51,501 bases of DNA, from the NCBI GenBank assembly GCA_018697205.1, contig JABHTG010000095.1, positions 1-51,501 of the forward strand, read 5' to 3'. Source of the DNA: Nitrospina sp. Lineage in GTDB: Bacteria; Nitrospinota; Nitrospinia; Nitrospinales; VA-1. The notes below the pieces were generated by a model. It was not told where the DNA came from. It saw only the letters and a list, made by a program, of their open reading frames with translations, and searched no databases. This document shows positions 43,946 through 51,501 of the stretch, piece after piece. The translations under genes and the position numbers were made by a program. Position 1 is the first letter of the stretch. Every line of letters begins with the position of its first letter.

Positions 43946-43985
43946 TTAGAAGATGAAAAAATGGCCGCTAGGTGCTGTAAAAAAA

Positions 43986-45008
43986 TTATGCTTGGACCTG
44001 GGAGGAAGTTTGATTCTCATTGATTGCTTGATCAAAGTCTACTTGGTCGATCACCCATAAATCACATGACCCACAAGTATCTCGATAGTTTTTTCGAAAA
44101 TGATTAAACTTTTCATTTTGCCATATAGTCTGCAAGTCTCCATCAAGCATATTACCCATTTTCACATCTGGCAAAAGACAACAAGGTGTAACGTTGCCTT
44201 CTCGGCTCACATAGGCATAGTCGAATGTTTTAAGACAATATTTCCCAGACTTGTGAAGCTGTCTTCGCAAAAGCCGGTAAAAAAAACGCACTATTCGTTT
44301 ACCAACTGCATACTGTAACCAATCAAGACGAATTCCACACTCATTGGCTATACGATCTGCTTCATAAAAAATACGTTCCTCTTCAACTTGACTAGGCCTT
44401 TTTAAGTTTGGCGCATATTTACGATCAATGCGGCCTACATTTACAGCTTCAATGCCTATACTCGCCCCAAATTTTATTACATCATACAAATCTTTCTCAC
44501 ACCCCTCATGAAGAGTGGACTGAAGACGAATTGAAGGCCTACCAGTTTCTCTAAGCTTTGCAATTTTTTCTATATTTGCGTATACCTTATTACTGGTATG
44601 CCCACAAGAAACGCTATTATCCTCAATTCCATCTATAGAGAATGTGACTTCATCAAGCTCAGAATTTAAAATCTCGTCCACAATCGACTCTTTTGTAAAA
44701 AGTCCATTTGAAGTTATCGCCACTCTGTGCCCTCGTTTTTTACAATAATCAACCATTTCAAAAATCTGCGGATGCAAAAACGGTTCCCCCCAACCAGTGA
44801 GTGTAATATTTTCACGTTCTGTTAGTTTATCAACCACAGCCACAAATTTTTCCCAATCCATGTGCTCTAATTCAATATCAAGGACTTCTCGAGGGCACAT
44901 TGGGCAATCCATATTGCAACGATTAGTGATTTCAATTTGCACCTGCCGAGGATTTAAAGGCAATATATAGAGTAATCTGTGAAGAGTATCTTTAATCAGG
45001 GTCAACAT
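43986..45008 (-). CDS. Radical SAM / SPASM domain protein
   Basis: A 340-residue radical SAM enzyme. The cluster motif is CNMDCPMC near residue 31, followed by ENITLTGWGEPFLHPQIFE and SNGLFTKES; the C-terminal SPASM domain binds an auxiliary cluster, seen as GNVTPCCLLPDVKMGN and DTCGSCDLW. SPASM proteins usually modify peptides or anchor in PqqE/MoaA-like pathways. No precursor peptide was seen nearby. Starts with ATG at 45008. Confidence 0.9.
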   Translation of the reverse strand: MLTLIKDTLHRLLYILPLNPRQVQIEITNRCNMDCPMCPREVLDIELEHMDWEKFVAVVDKLTERENITLTGWGEPFLHPQIFEMVDYCKKRGHRVAITSNGLFTKESIVDEILNSELDEVTFSIDGIEDNSVSCGHTSNKVYANIEKIAKLRETGRPSIRLQSTLHEGCEKDLYDVIKFGASIGIEAVNVGRIDRKYAPNLKRPSQVEEERIFYEADRIANECGIRLDWLQYAVGKRIVRFFYRLLRRQLHKSGKYCLKTFDYAYVSREGNVTPCCLLPDVKMGNMLDGDLQTIWQNEKFNHFRKNYRDTCGSCDLWVIDQVDFDQAINENQTSSQVQA

Positions 45009-45253
45009 ATTGTTAATAGTAGCTCCAGAAATTTTTTCGGCAGTTATTGTTTTTTTAAATAATATATATTTTGACTAAAGCTTCAAAATTAAATAGTATT
45101 CTCAATGCTGTTCGGTTTATTCTTAAAAAAACTATAGCCTGAACCGTATTTTTAACAGACTTTAAAGGTGGCTTCAAACTCTTAAAAAATAAAGACTATC
45201 GCCATTGCTCAAGATTCAACTCAAATACTATCATTTTTAAGGAAAGTGCTTAA

Positions 45254-46552
45254 ATGGGTCTGACAATTACTGAAAAAATTCTAGCTGCTCATGCAGGCAA
45301 AAATAAAGTTACTCCCGGGGAAACAATCTGGGTAGATGTAGATGTTTTAATGACCCATGACGTCTGCGGACCAGGCACTATAAGTATCTTCAAAGAGCAG
45401 TTCGGAGACAATGCAAAAGTATTTGACCGGGAAAAGGTCGTTATCATACCTGATCACTATATTTTCACATCAGATAAACATGCTAATCGCAACATAGATA
45501 TTCTTAGAGAATTTGTCTCTGAGCAAAACCTTCCATACTATTACGATGTGGGAACGGAAAACTACAAAGGCGTTTGTCACTTAGCCTTAGCACAAGAAGG
45601 TCATAACCGACCAGGAGAAGTTCTCTTTGGAACTGACTCTCATACATGTACATCTGGCGCGTTTGGTATGTTTTCCACTGGCATAGGCAACACGGATGCC
45701 GCCTTCATTCTTGGCACAGGGAAATTGTGGGTTAAAGTACCTGAAACTATGCAATTCAAATTCACAGGGCAATTCCCAGATTATATAATGGCTAAGGATA
45801 TTATTTTGCAAGTCATTGGCGATATAGGCGTGGATGGAGCAACCTATCGAACAATGGAGTGGACCGGCGATGCAATTATGAATTTCTCTATGGAAGAACG
45901 CATGACCCTATGTAACATGGCTATTGAAGGTGGGGGGAAGAATGCAATCATAGAAGCTGATGAAGTTACCCTCGAATATGTAAAAAAACGTACTAATAAA
46001 ACTTACAATGTTTACCATTCAGACCATGACGCGAACTACTATTTTAAAAAAACTTATGACGCTTCAAAGATGGAGCCAATTTTAGCTAAGCCTCACTCGC
46101 CAGATAATAAAGCGCTAGTTAGAGAATGTAGCGAAATAAAAATAGATCGCTCCTATATTGGTTCTTGTACAGGGGGTAAGTATACCGATTTTTTAGCTGC
46201 GGCAAATATTCTTGATGGTAAAAAAGTAGCCGTTAACACTTTTATTGTTCCAGCAACGACCGAAGTCTTTAAGGATCTAGAAAGTAAAACATTGAACGGT
46301 AAAACTCTATTGAATATTTTTAAGGACGCAGGTTGTGAAATTGGTGATGCTTCTTGTGCCGCATGCTTAGGTGGCCCTAAAGATACTTTTGGTAGAACTC
46401 ATGGGACAGAAGTAGTTGTCTCCACTACAAACCGAAACTTTCCTGGAAGAATGGGCTCTAAAAAATCTGAAGTCTACCTCGCTTCTCCATACACTGCCGC
46501 CGCGTCTGCGTTGACAGGTCATATTACAGATCCACGTGAAATTCTAAACTAA
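45254..46552 (+). CDS. leuC: 3-isopropylmalate dehydratase large subunit (type 2-like)
   Basis: A 432-residue aconitase-family subunit of leucine biosynthesis, isomerising 2- and 3-isopropylmalate. Signature parts are VIIPDHYIFTSDKHANRN, LFGTDSHTCTSGAFGMF, SYIGSCTGGKYTDFLAAA and CEIGDASCAACLGGP, the last two holding the 4Fe-4S cysteines. The length, short of the 465-residue type 1 enzymes, fits the type that also acts on related substrates such as methylmalate or homocitrate, so homoaconitase-like activity is an alternative. AAGGA precedes the ATG by about 10 bases. leuD follows 25 bases later. Confidence 0.95.
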   Translation: MGLTITEKILAAHAGKNKVTPGETIWVDVDVLMTHDVCGPGTISIFKEQFGDNAKVFDREKVVIIPDHYIFTSDKHANRNIDILREFVSEQNLPYYYDVGTENYKGVCHLALAQEGHNRPGEVLFGTDSHTCTSGAFGMFSTGIGNTDAAFILGTGKLWVKVPETMQFKFTGQFPDYIMAKDIILQVIGDIGVDGATYRTMEWTGDAIMNFSMEERMTLCNMAIEGGGKNAIIEADEVTLEYVKKRTNKTYNVYHSDHDANYYFKKTYDASKMEPILAKPHSPDNKALVRECSEIKIDRSYIGSCTGGKYTDFLAAANILDGKKVAVNTFIVPATTEVFKDLESKTLNGKTLLNIFKDAGCEIGDASCAACLGGPKDTFGRTHGTEVVVSTTNRNFPGRMGSKKSEVYLASPYTAAASALTGHITDPREILN

Positions 46553-46577
46553 AAGAAACTCAAAATAAGTCAACAAT

Positions 46578-47135
46578 ATGGAACAAGTTATTACAGGAAA
46601 AGCTTATGTGCTAGGAGATGATATCGATACTGATCAAATCATACCTGCAGAGCATCTAGTCTATAGTTTAAGTGATCCTGAGGAGAAAAAAAACTATGGG
46701 AAGTTCGCTTTGTCAGGCGTTCCTCAGGACCAGGCTGGACTGCCTGAAGGAAACAAGCTATTTGTTCAGAAAGGAAATTTTAAATCAGAATACAGGATCA
46801 TCATAGGTGGAAAAAATTTTGGCTGTGGTTCTTCGCGTGAACATGCACCAGCCTGCCTTAAAATAGCTGGTATCCAAGCAATTATCGCTAAGTCTTATGC
46901 GCGTATTTTTTATCGCAACTCTGTAGATGGAGGTTTTTTTATTCCTTTTGAGTCTTTAGACAAACTTATCAATAACATTCATACCGGAGATGATTTAACA
47001 ATCGATGTAGGAGTCGGAACTATGACCAACAACTCTTCCAGTCAAACTGCCAAACTTCAACCTTTAGGTGAGGTTGCTGAGATTGTAAAAGCTGGAAATA
47101 TTTTTGAATATGCTCGCAAATCTGGAATGATCTGA
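46578..47135 (+). CDS. leuD: 3-isopropylmalate dehydratase small subunit
   Basis: A 185-residue small subunit carrying the swivel domain: GDDIDTDQIIPAEHLVY at the N-terminus and GGKNFGCGSSREHAPACLK with the substrate-binding loop. It pairs with the large subunit encoded 25 bases upstream to form the active dehydratase, and so has no separate function. Length is slightly longer than the usual 165. A 335-base non-coding spacer follows. Confidence 0.95.
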   Translation: MEQVITGKAYVLGDDIDTDQIIPAEHLVYSLSDPEEKKNYGKFALSGVPQDQAGLPEGNKLFVQKGNFKSEYRIIIGGKNFGCGSSREHAPACLKIAGIQAIIAKSYARIFYRNSVDGGFFIPFESLDKLINNIHTGDDLTIDVGVGTMTNNSSSQTAKLQPLGEVAEIVKAGNIFEYARKSGMI

Positions 47136-47470
47136 CATAGTGGTTTACCTCAGTGTTTAACCAAGTACGATTGTTTATCTATAAAGAAAACCCAATCTTA
47201 TTTTTATAAATATTTTCATACCTAATAAAACTTAAATTTTAGTCCTATTTTGATGATAATGACTTTGATATGGACATCTTGGCAACACCTACCGTATCCT
47301 AGCTATAAAAAATATTAAAAAAAAGTCACCTAATACTAAGCTTTACATATCTTAAATTCTGGGTCTTGAAATAAGATTAGATAAGAATTCATTAAAAGAT
47401 AACTGGGGAAAAAATAATTTTTTTTTTAATTTCGTTGCATCATACTAGCCATAAAAAGGAGCGTAGTACC
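47136..47470. other. Intergenic, 335 bases, no gene seen
   Basis: Spacer between leuD and the LRR gene. It is strongly AT-rich and holds no coding frame or strong hairpin; the last ten bases before 47471 carry the LRR gene's ribosome binding site (AAGGAG). Confidence 0.45.
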
Positions 47471-48310
47471 ATGAAACAATTGCTAAAAATTCTAATCCCA
47501 ATTGCAATGACAGCCTTTTTCACGCAGTCGGTTTCTGGATACGGACCAAAAGGATATGAGCCAAACAAAGATCAAAAAAAAATTGGCAGTAAAAGTCGAG
47601 GAGGAAAGGTACGTCATGGCTACGGGCGCCCCAAGGGACCACCTGTAGATATTCCAGCCCATATTAAGGAAAGAATGAGTTCTGATGGAAAAGGTATTAA
47701 CCTTAATGGGTCGCAAATCGGAGTCAAGGGAATGGCTATCGTGGCTCAAACTCCAGAACTTAAAAATGTTACTAGTATGGCCTTAAGAAGTAATAAACTT
47801 GGTGATGAGGGTGTCCGCATCATCACTCAATCAAGTACATTCCAAGCCTTAGAATTTCTTTCTCTATGGGATAACGGAATTTCACCTGCAGGGATAAAAA
47901 TGCTGGCACGAGGAGCAAACTTCAATAAACTGAAAGAGCTTAACCTTATGCAAAATAATATTGGGGATGAAGGAGTTATTCTCCTAGTTGACTCAAGTAA
48001 TTTATCCCAGTTAACTTCACTAGATTTAAGCGCAAATAAAGTTGGAGACCAAGGAGCTATAGCCATTGCCACATCACCTTATCTATCCAACCTAAAAAAA
48101 CTCGACCTATTCAACAACCAGATCGGTCCCAGGGGTCTCGAAGCAATACTTAAATCTAAAACACTGATCAGCCTTAAAGAGATTGATTTCGTTAAAAATA
48201 AGATAGATGATGCAATAGCCGAAAAATTATGGAAATCTCACATGAACTCTTGTCGCGCTCTGAAAAAAAGTAACAACCCTCAAGAGAAACTCCCGCTTTG
48301 TAAAAACTAG
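47471..48310 (+). CDS. Exported leucine-rich repeat protein
   Basis: A 279-residue protein with an N-terminal signal peptide (MKQLLKILIPIAMTAFFTQSVSG) followed by a basic linker and six or so ribonuclease-inhibitor-type leucine-rich repeats, e.g. LTSLDLSANKVGDQGAIAIA and LKKLDLFNNQIGPRGLEAIL. The ATG at 47471 has AAGGAG upstream; the frame itself runs back to 47435 without improving the signal peptide. The protein is likely periplasmic or surface-exposed. LRRs give protein binding; the partner is unknown. Confidence 0.88.
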   Translation: MKQLLKILIPIAMTAFFTQSVSGYGPKGYEPNKDQKKIGSKSRGGKVRHGYGRPKGPPVDIPAHIKERMSSDGKGINLNGSQIGVKGMAIVAQTPELKNVTSMALRSNKLGDEGVRIITQSSTFQALEFLSLWDNGISPAGIKMLARGANFNKLKELNLMQNNIGDEGVILLVDSSNLSQLTSLDLSANKVGDQGAIAIATSPYLSNLKKLDLFNNQIGPRGLEAILKSKTLISLKEIDFVKNKIDDAIAEKLWKSHMNSCRALKKSNNPQEKLPLCKN

Positions 48311-48351
48311 AAGCTTTGTGGGCCTTCTCTCTCGCTTGATTAAAAATTAAT

Positions 48352-48540
48352 TTACCTATTCCAACGGCGCTCATTGTACCTATCGATATGTTCTCGAACG
48401 CTTTGGGTTCCCCGCATGAAAATGTCTAGCATATCTTTGAGCGCTTCCTTTTCTCCATCGGAGCTTTCCGCTTCTTTAAAATTATTTGCCTCCTCCATTA
48501 AATCTTTTAAGAGTATATCCAGCTCTTCATTAAATGCCAT
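48352..48540 (-). CDS. Hypothetical acidic protein, 62 aa
   Basis: A 62-residue acidic helical protein (ELDILLKDLMEEANNFKEAE and KEALKDMLDIFMRGTQSVRE). The ATG at 48540 has a strong GGGAGG ten bases before. It lies after the fliW terminator on the same strand, so it has its own transcript. No family recognised; the plus-strand frame over it is a shadow. Confidence 0.75.
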   Translation of the reverse strand: MAFNEELDILLKDLMEEANNFKEAESSDGEKEALKDMLDIFMRGTQSVREHIDRYNERRWNR

Positions 48541-48570
48541 AATTCAACTACCTCCCTTTATTTTTGCATA

Positions 48571-48608
48571 CAAAAACCGCCTATTCTTAGTTACTTCAAA
48601 TAGGCGGT
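48571..48608 (-). terminator. Rho-independent terminator of csrA-fliW
   Basis: ACCGCCTATT at 48576-48585 pairs perfectly with AATAGGCGGT at 48599-48608 (10 bp), and on the minus strand a T run follows. It lies 145 bases after the fliW stop, before the 62-residue gene. Confidence 0.85.
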
Positions 48609-48752
48609 AAAAAAAAGACAAGGATACTACCGACCGGTTAGATTCGATTCATCCCTCAAACGATTTAAAAATATAACAAAAGAAAATCGCACTGAAGAGA
48701 ATTTAGTTATATAAAGTTTTGGAGAAATGTAGAGTCTACTCAGGTTATTTCT

Positions 48753-49187
48753 TTATTTTTTAGATATCAAGGGATACTTAGTATCATATTCAACACTTGT
48801 GAGGACAGTTTGTTTAGCTAGACGGTTTTTCTGATTAATCACTAGGGGTGCAACCAAATTGGCCGTCATTTCAGTGTGAACCTTAGGTATAGTGACAATA
48901 ACACGAACTATAACTGATTCCGTTGACTCAATTTCAAGTTGAATTCGTTCGCTATCGCTTAAAACCATTTTATATTCAGGAACAAATAAAAATGGGTCCG
49001 TCACAATAAAAGCCAACTCCCTAGTTCTCAATGACTGCAACCACTCCATAGGGCTTTCAGTCTTAGGGTCAAGGGGCAACAAGGCAAACTCATTTTCCTT
49101 ATCAAATCCATACAAAGCATCTGGAAAAAGGAGAATATCTTTATCTTGAATTTCAAGAGAACCGAAACGTGCGGTTTCGTATTTCAT
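48753..49187 (-). CDS. fliW: Flagellar assembly factor FliW
   Basis: A 144-residue FliW with the family start LEIQDKDILLFPDALYGFDKE and LLPLDPKTESPMEWLQS; it ends NRLAKQTVL-SVEYDTKYPL. FliW binds CsrA and relieves its repression of flagellin translation. Its ATG overlaps the csrA stop (ATGA), so the two are translationally coupled. No flagellin gene is in the window. Confidence 0.95.
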   Translation of the reverse strand: MKYETARFGSLEIQDKDILLFPDALYGFDKENEFALLPLDPKTESPMEWLQSLRTRELAFIVTDPFLFVPEYKMVLSDSERIQLEIESTESVIVRVIVTIPKVHTEMTANLVAPLVINQKNRLAKQTVLTSVEYDTKYPLISKK

Positions 49188-49426
49188 TTTTTTAAATTAT
49201 CAATAATAAAATCAGTAATTTTTTCTGGATCAAACCCGACTGGAGTGGAAGAGGCCGTTTCATTCTCCTCTTTAATTTTAAGAAATACCTCTTCGCGGTA
49301 AACCTTGGTAGTTTTAGGAGCATCTATCCCCAGGCGAATATTTTTTCCTTTGACTTCTATAATAGTAATTTTCACATCATCATTAATTTGAATGCTTTCA
49401 CCGACTTTTCTTGTAAGAACTAACAT
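49184..49426 (-). CDS. csrA: Carbon storage regulator CsrA
   Basis: An 80-residue CsrA from the ATG at 49426 (the frame extends 11 codons farther). It starts MLVLTRKVGESIQI and has GKNIRLGIDAPKTTKVYREEV; the C-terminal tail is longer than the 61-residue enterobacterial form. CsrA binds GGA motifs in leaders to repress translation, notably of flagellin, and is antagonised by FliW encoded right after it. Confidence 0.96.
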   Translation of the reverse strand: MLVLTRKVGESIQINDDVKITIIEVKGKNIRLGIDAPKTTKVYREEVFLKIKEENETASSTPVGFDPEKITDFIIDNLKK

Positions 49427-49574
49427 GGGCGGATTCCATTCCTTATATTGAAGTAACAAGCCTTCTCAACTATTTCTATCTCACTTTAGAACCGATAAAA
49501 TTATACCAAAAAAAAAAAATAACGGCTCATTTAGTTACATAATAATTTGGCCATCAAGTAAAACGGGATATTCA

Positions 49575-49603
49575 TTGACTCTATTTGATGATTATGATAC
49601 TTA
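49575..49603 (+). promoter_or_regulatory. Probable sigma-70 promoter of tRNA-Phe
   Basis: TTGACT at 49575-49580, 17-base spacer, then TACTTA at 49598-49603. It sits 35 bases before the tRNA, in the expected place. The -10 box is weak, so the call is tentative. Confidence 0.35.
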
Positions 49604-49637
49604 TCCTTTTTCGCTACGAAACTTTTTTGCAATACTA

Positions 49638-49713
<76 letters not shown>

Positions 49714-49751
49714 CCTCAGCTTATTTAAGGTCTAATTTTATTATTTAGAAT

Positions 49752-49787
49752 GACCTGCTCAAATGACCACCTTTGCCTGAGTAGGTC
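49752..49787. terminator. Hairpin, possible bidirectional terminator
   Basis: GACCTGCTCA at 49752-49761 pairs with TGAGTAGGTC at 49778-49787 (10 bp with one wobble). It lies between the tRNA and the stop of the minus-strand gene at 49799. Tails on both sides are T-rich but without a long run, so termination is plausible rather than proven. Confidence 0.4.
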
Positions 49788-49798
49788 GAATAGATATT

Positions 49799-51100
49799 TT
49801 AATTTCCAAACCTCATCAAGTGGGATTTTAATTCTTCCAACCCACTGCCAGCATCAATATAAATATACGAATGACGTGCGGATGAGTTTAGAGCAAAATT
49901 GATGCGATTAATTTGAGTCCCATCAACAAACATAATATTTGTCCATGGATCTTTAGCTCTATAGTCTCGATGACTTGACACAAAGCTTATAAAATCCTTG
50001 AAAGCTTTTACACATAACCTAGAACGCATTCCTTCCAAATCACATACAGCTCGAAGGCCACTCGAATTATTCAAGGTCCGCTTCTGAAGTTTTTCAGCAA
50101 GCACGGCATTTTCTGTTGCTTCTACCCTGTTTGTTTTAGATGAAAAATAATCTACTAATTTATTAACTGGGAGATCATAACGAATGGATACATCAAAATC
50201 ATCTTTAATAAATGTATTATATTTTTCTATGGAAACCTCACCCCAAGGTTTCATTCTCATATCTTGATTTTTACTTGCTTCACCTAAGGAGCTTAAACCA
50301 TCTAAGCAGTTTTTTTCTGTTAATTCAACGGAACAAAAATATGAGGCAATCTGAAGCCGCTTTTCATAAGCTTGCTTATACTTTGACTTAATACTTTCGT
50401 ACATATTTTTACGAGGAAGCCAGACTTGCTGCGGATCTTGATGAAGGGCTTTACGCATTTCTTCTAATGGAGTATCATATTTTATTCTAAAAGAATGAGA
50501 ATCCTTTCCAAGCCCTTGTCTATCATCAAGTATAACTTCCTGCCACTTAATTGATTCTGCCTCCCCAAGAATATCTATTAACGCTAAGCGTTTATAACCA
50601 GACATGCATTGTTTATTAGAAATCCGCTGAGAGCAATATAGAGAAAAGATTCTGAATTTTCTATTTATTTTATGTTTGAGAGCTGATATCTTCTCAAGGA
50701 AATGATCCTGCTCTGATTTTGATGGCAGTCCTTCCAAAAATGATCCAATCTCTTCTAGGGACGCATCCCATGGAATTAAAATCGTATTAAAACCTCCTGT
50801 CCTCAAAAACCGTGTACTAATACCAACCGAATGAATTTGAACTTTACCTACCTTAATCAATGCCGACTCGAAAATCTTTATCCCTTGAAGGCATCGCTCG
50901 ATAAGTGGAATTTGATCTTCCGTAAATCCAATATTCTCATTAAATGGAAAACATTCAACAGAGCGGACACCAAACTTAAACTCCAAAGAACTCTTAGCAA
51001 GAATAAGTTGATTAAATTTATTGGAGGTACTAGAAAAAGATTCGTTTAGGGAAACAAAAATAAAAAACACTACTAGCAAAACTGTTTTTATATAACTCAT
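49799..51100 (-). CDS. Exported protein of four Cys-paired repeats
   Basis: A 433-residue protein with a signal peptide (MSYIKTVLLVVFFIFVSLNE). The mature part is four repeats of roughly 100 residues. Each begins with a cysteine pair (C50/C70, C156/C165, C256/C265, C353/C363), typified by YCSQRISNKQCMSGYKRL, and ends with a strand-turn-helix such as FRIKYDTPLEEMRKAL or VSIRYDLPVNKLVDYF. The Cys pairs would form disulfides after export. I know no family with this pattern. It ends near the tRNA hairpin and lies 37 bases downstream of the ATPase gene on the same strand, so it may be co-transcribed. Confidence 0.75.
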   Translation of the reverse strand: MSYIKTVLLVVFFIFVSLNESFSSTSNKFNQLILAKSSLEFKFGVRSVECFPFNENIGFTEDQIPLIERCLQGIKIFESALIKVGKVQIHSVGISTRFLRTGGFNTILIPWDASLEEIGSFLEGLPSKSEQDHFLEKISALKHKINRKFRIFSLYCSQRISNKQCMSGYKRLALIDILGEAESIKWQEVILDDRQGLGKDSHSFRIKYDTPLEEMRKALHQDPQQVWLPRKNMYESIKSKYKQAYEKRLQIASYFCSVELTEKNCLDGLSSLGEASKNQDMRMKPWGEVSIEKYNTFIKDDFDVSIRYDLPVNKLVDYFSSKTNRVEATENAVLAEKLQKRTLNNSSGLRAVCDLEGMRSRLCVKAFKDFISFVSSHRDYRAKDPWTNIMFVDGTQINRINFALNSSARHSYIYIDAGSGLEELKSHLMRFGN

Positions 51101-51137
51101 TAGTTATCTCTTTAGTTATCTCTTTAGTTAAATCTCT

Positions 51138-51501
51138 TCATAAGACACCCACTGCATTTGCGCCCCTCGAAGAATAAGCATCAAGAGTACGCTTGTGGCA
51201 GGTAAGAACAATGACCTGTCTTTCTTTAGAAAATTTTCGCAATCGATCGAGTATTTGATTATTGCGATCATCATCAAAGTTTACAAAAATATCATCCATA
51301 ACAAGTGGCAGTGGCTCGCTACGTTTTTCGTGTTCTTCTATTAAACCAAATCGTAGAGCAAGATATAATTGCTCTCTTGTGCCACGGCTCATCTCTAGCA
51401 ACCCTTTCACCCTTTCATTTTCATCAACAATAAAAATATCGTCCGAACCCATCGGTTTAAATATTCTAGCGTAGCTACCTTGTGTCACGTCACAAAATAT
51501 C
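51138..51501 (-). CDS. SMC-like ATPase, C-terminal part (YhaN/SbcC-like), partial
   Basis: The last 120 residues of a large ATPase whose N-terminus lies beyond the window; the frame is open to base 51501. The ABC-type signature is MSRGTREQLYLALRFGLIEEH and the Walker B/D-loop is LPLVMDDIFVNFDDDRNN, followed by VIVLTCHKRTLDAY with the H-loop His. This matches the C-terminal head of YhaN-like or SbcC/Rad50-like proteins, which bring together long coiled coils at DNA. The partner nuclease, often YhaO/SbcD, would lie upstream outside the window. Confidence 0.85.
   Translation of the reverse strand, partial: IFCDVTQGSYARIFKPMGSDDIFIVDENERVKGLLEMSRGTREQLYLALRFGLIEEHEKRSEPLPLVMDDIFVNFDDDRNNQILDRLRKFSKERQVIVLTCHKRTLDAYSSRGANAVGVL

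Overview
This is an AT-rich window (about one third G+C by eye) from a Gram-negative, flagellated bacterium. YidC has the long periplasmic domain of Gram-negative homologues, and lipoproteins and exported repeat proteins are present. Motility genes (fliD, a FlgN/FliT-like chaperone, csrA-fliW, a FleQ/FlrC-like sigma-54 activator) and two near-perfect sigma-28 promoter sequences mark the organism as motile. The split glycine decarboxylase (gcvPA), a fused aroDE, type-2-like leuC/leuD and MerA-like flavoproteins would fit a deltaproteobacterium-like or Nitrospinota-like marine lineage. That placement is inference and no marker here proves it.

Layout. 1-5.1 kb is loosely packed and accessory: two unknown small genes, a compositionally distinct selO, and a cobalamin-type radical SAM protein. 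5.1-12 kb is a surface-acylation locus: a VOC protein, an FkbH-like HAD/acyltransferase, an MBOAT O-acyltransferase and an SGNH-like protein on the plus strand, facing a methyltransferase and an acyl carrier protein on the minus strand. 12.4-14.1 kb carries a MORN-repeat exported protein and an acidic unknown. 14.4-21.6 kb is redox and one-carbon metabolism: two flavoprotein disulfide reductases, a Rieske-like protein whose ligand positions are all cysteine, a TPR protein, and gcvT-gcvH-gcvPA without an adjacent gcvPB. 21.9-26.1 kb holds a nucleotidyltransferase, lepA-lepB and a HAD phosphatase. 26.3-29 kb has a tiny lipoprotein with a clear terminator, a ModE N-terminal-only regulator, a methyltransferase and a small membrane protein. 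29.2-33.7 kb is the conserved rpmH-rnpA-yidD-yidC-mnmE block led by a strong promoter, followed by a rhodanese. 33.8-35.2 kb is aroDE.

35.3-42.1 kb is flagellar: an amber-interrupted small gene, a FlgN/FliT-like gene, fliD with an insertion of Asp/Asn-rich calcium-loop-like repeats, a strongly structured intergenic stretch, a disordered protein behind a sigma-28 promoter, two small unknown genes and a sigma-54 activator. 42.3-47.1 kb carries an SLC13 transporter, a radical SAM/SPASM protein and leuCD. 47.4-51.5 kb has an exported LRR protein, csrA-fliW, tRNA-Phe, an exported protein built of four cysteine-paired repeats, and the C-terminal end of a YhaN/SbcC-like ATPase cut by the window edge.

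Several genes (rpmH, a 54-aa lipoprotein and a 56-aa membrane protein) were found by reading the sequence directly and are easily missed by length-based ORF calling. The most unusual material is flagellar: the facing sigma-28 promoters, the in-frame amber codon, the modified fliD and the hairpins before it. The Cys-only Rieske-like protein and the four-repeat exported protein come next.
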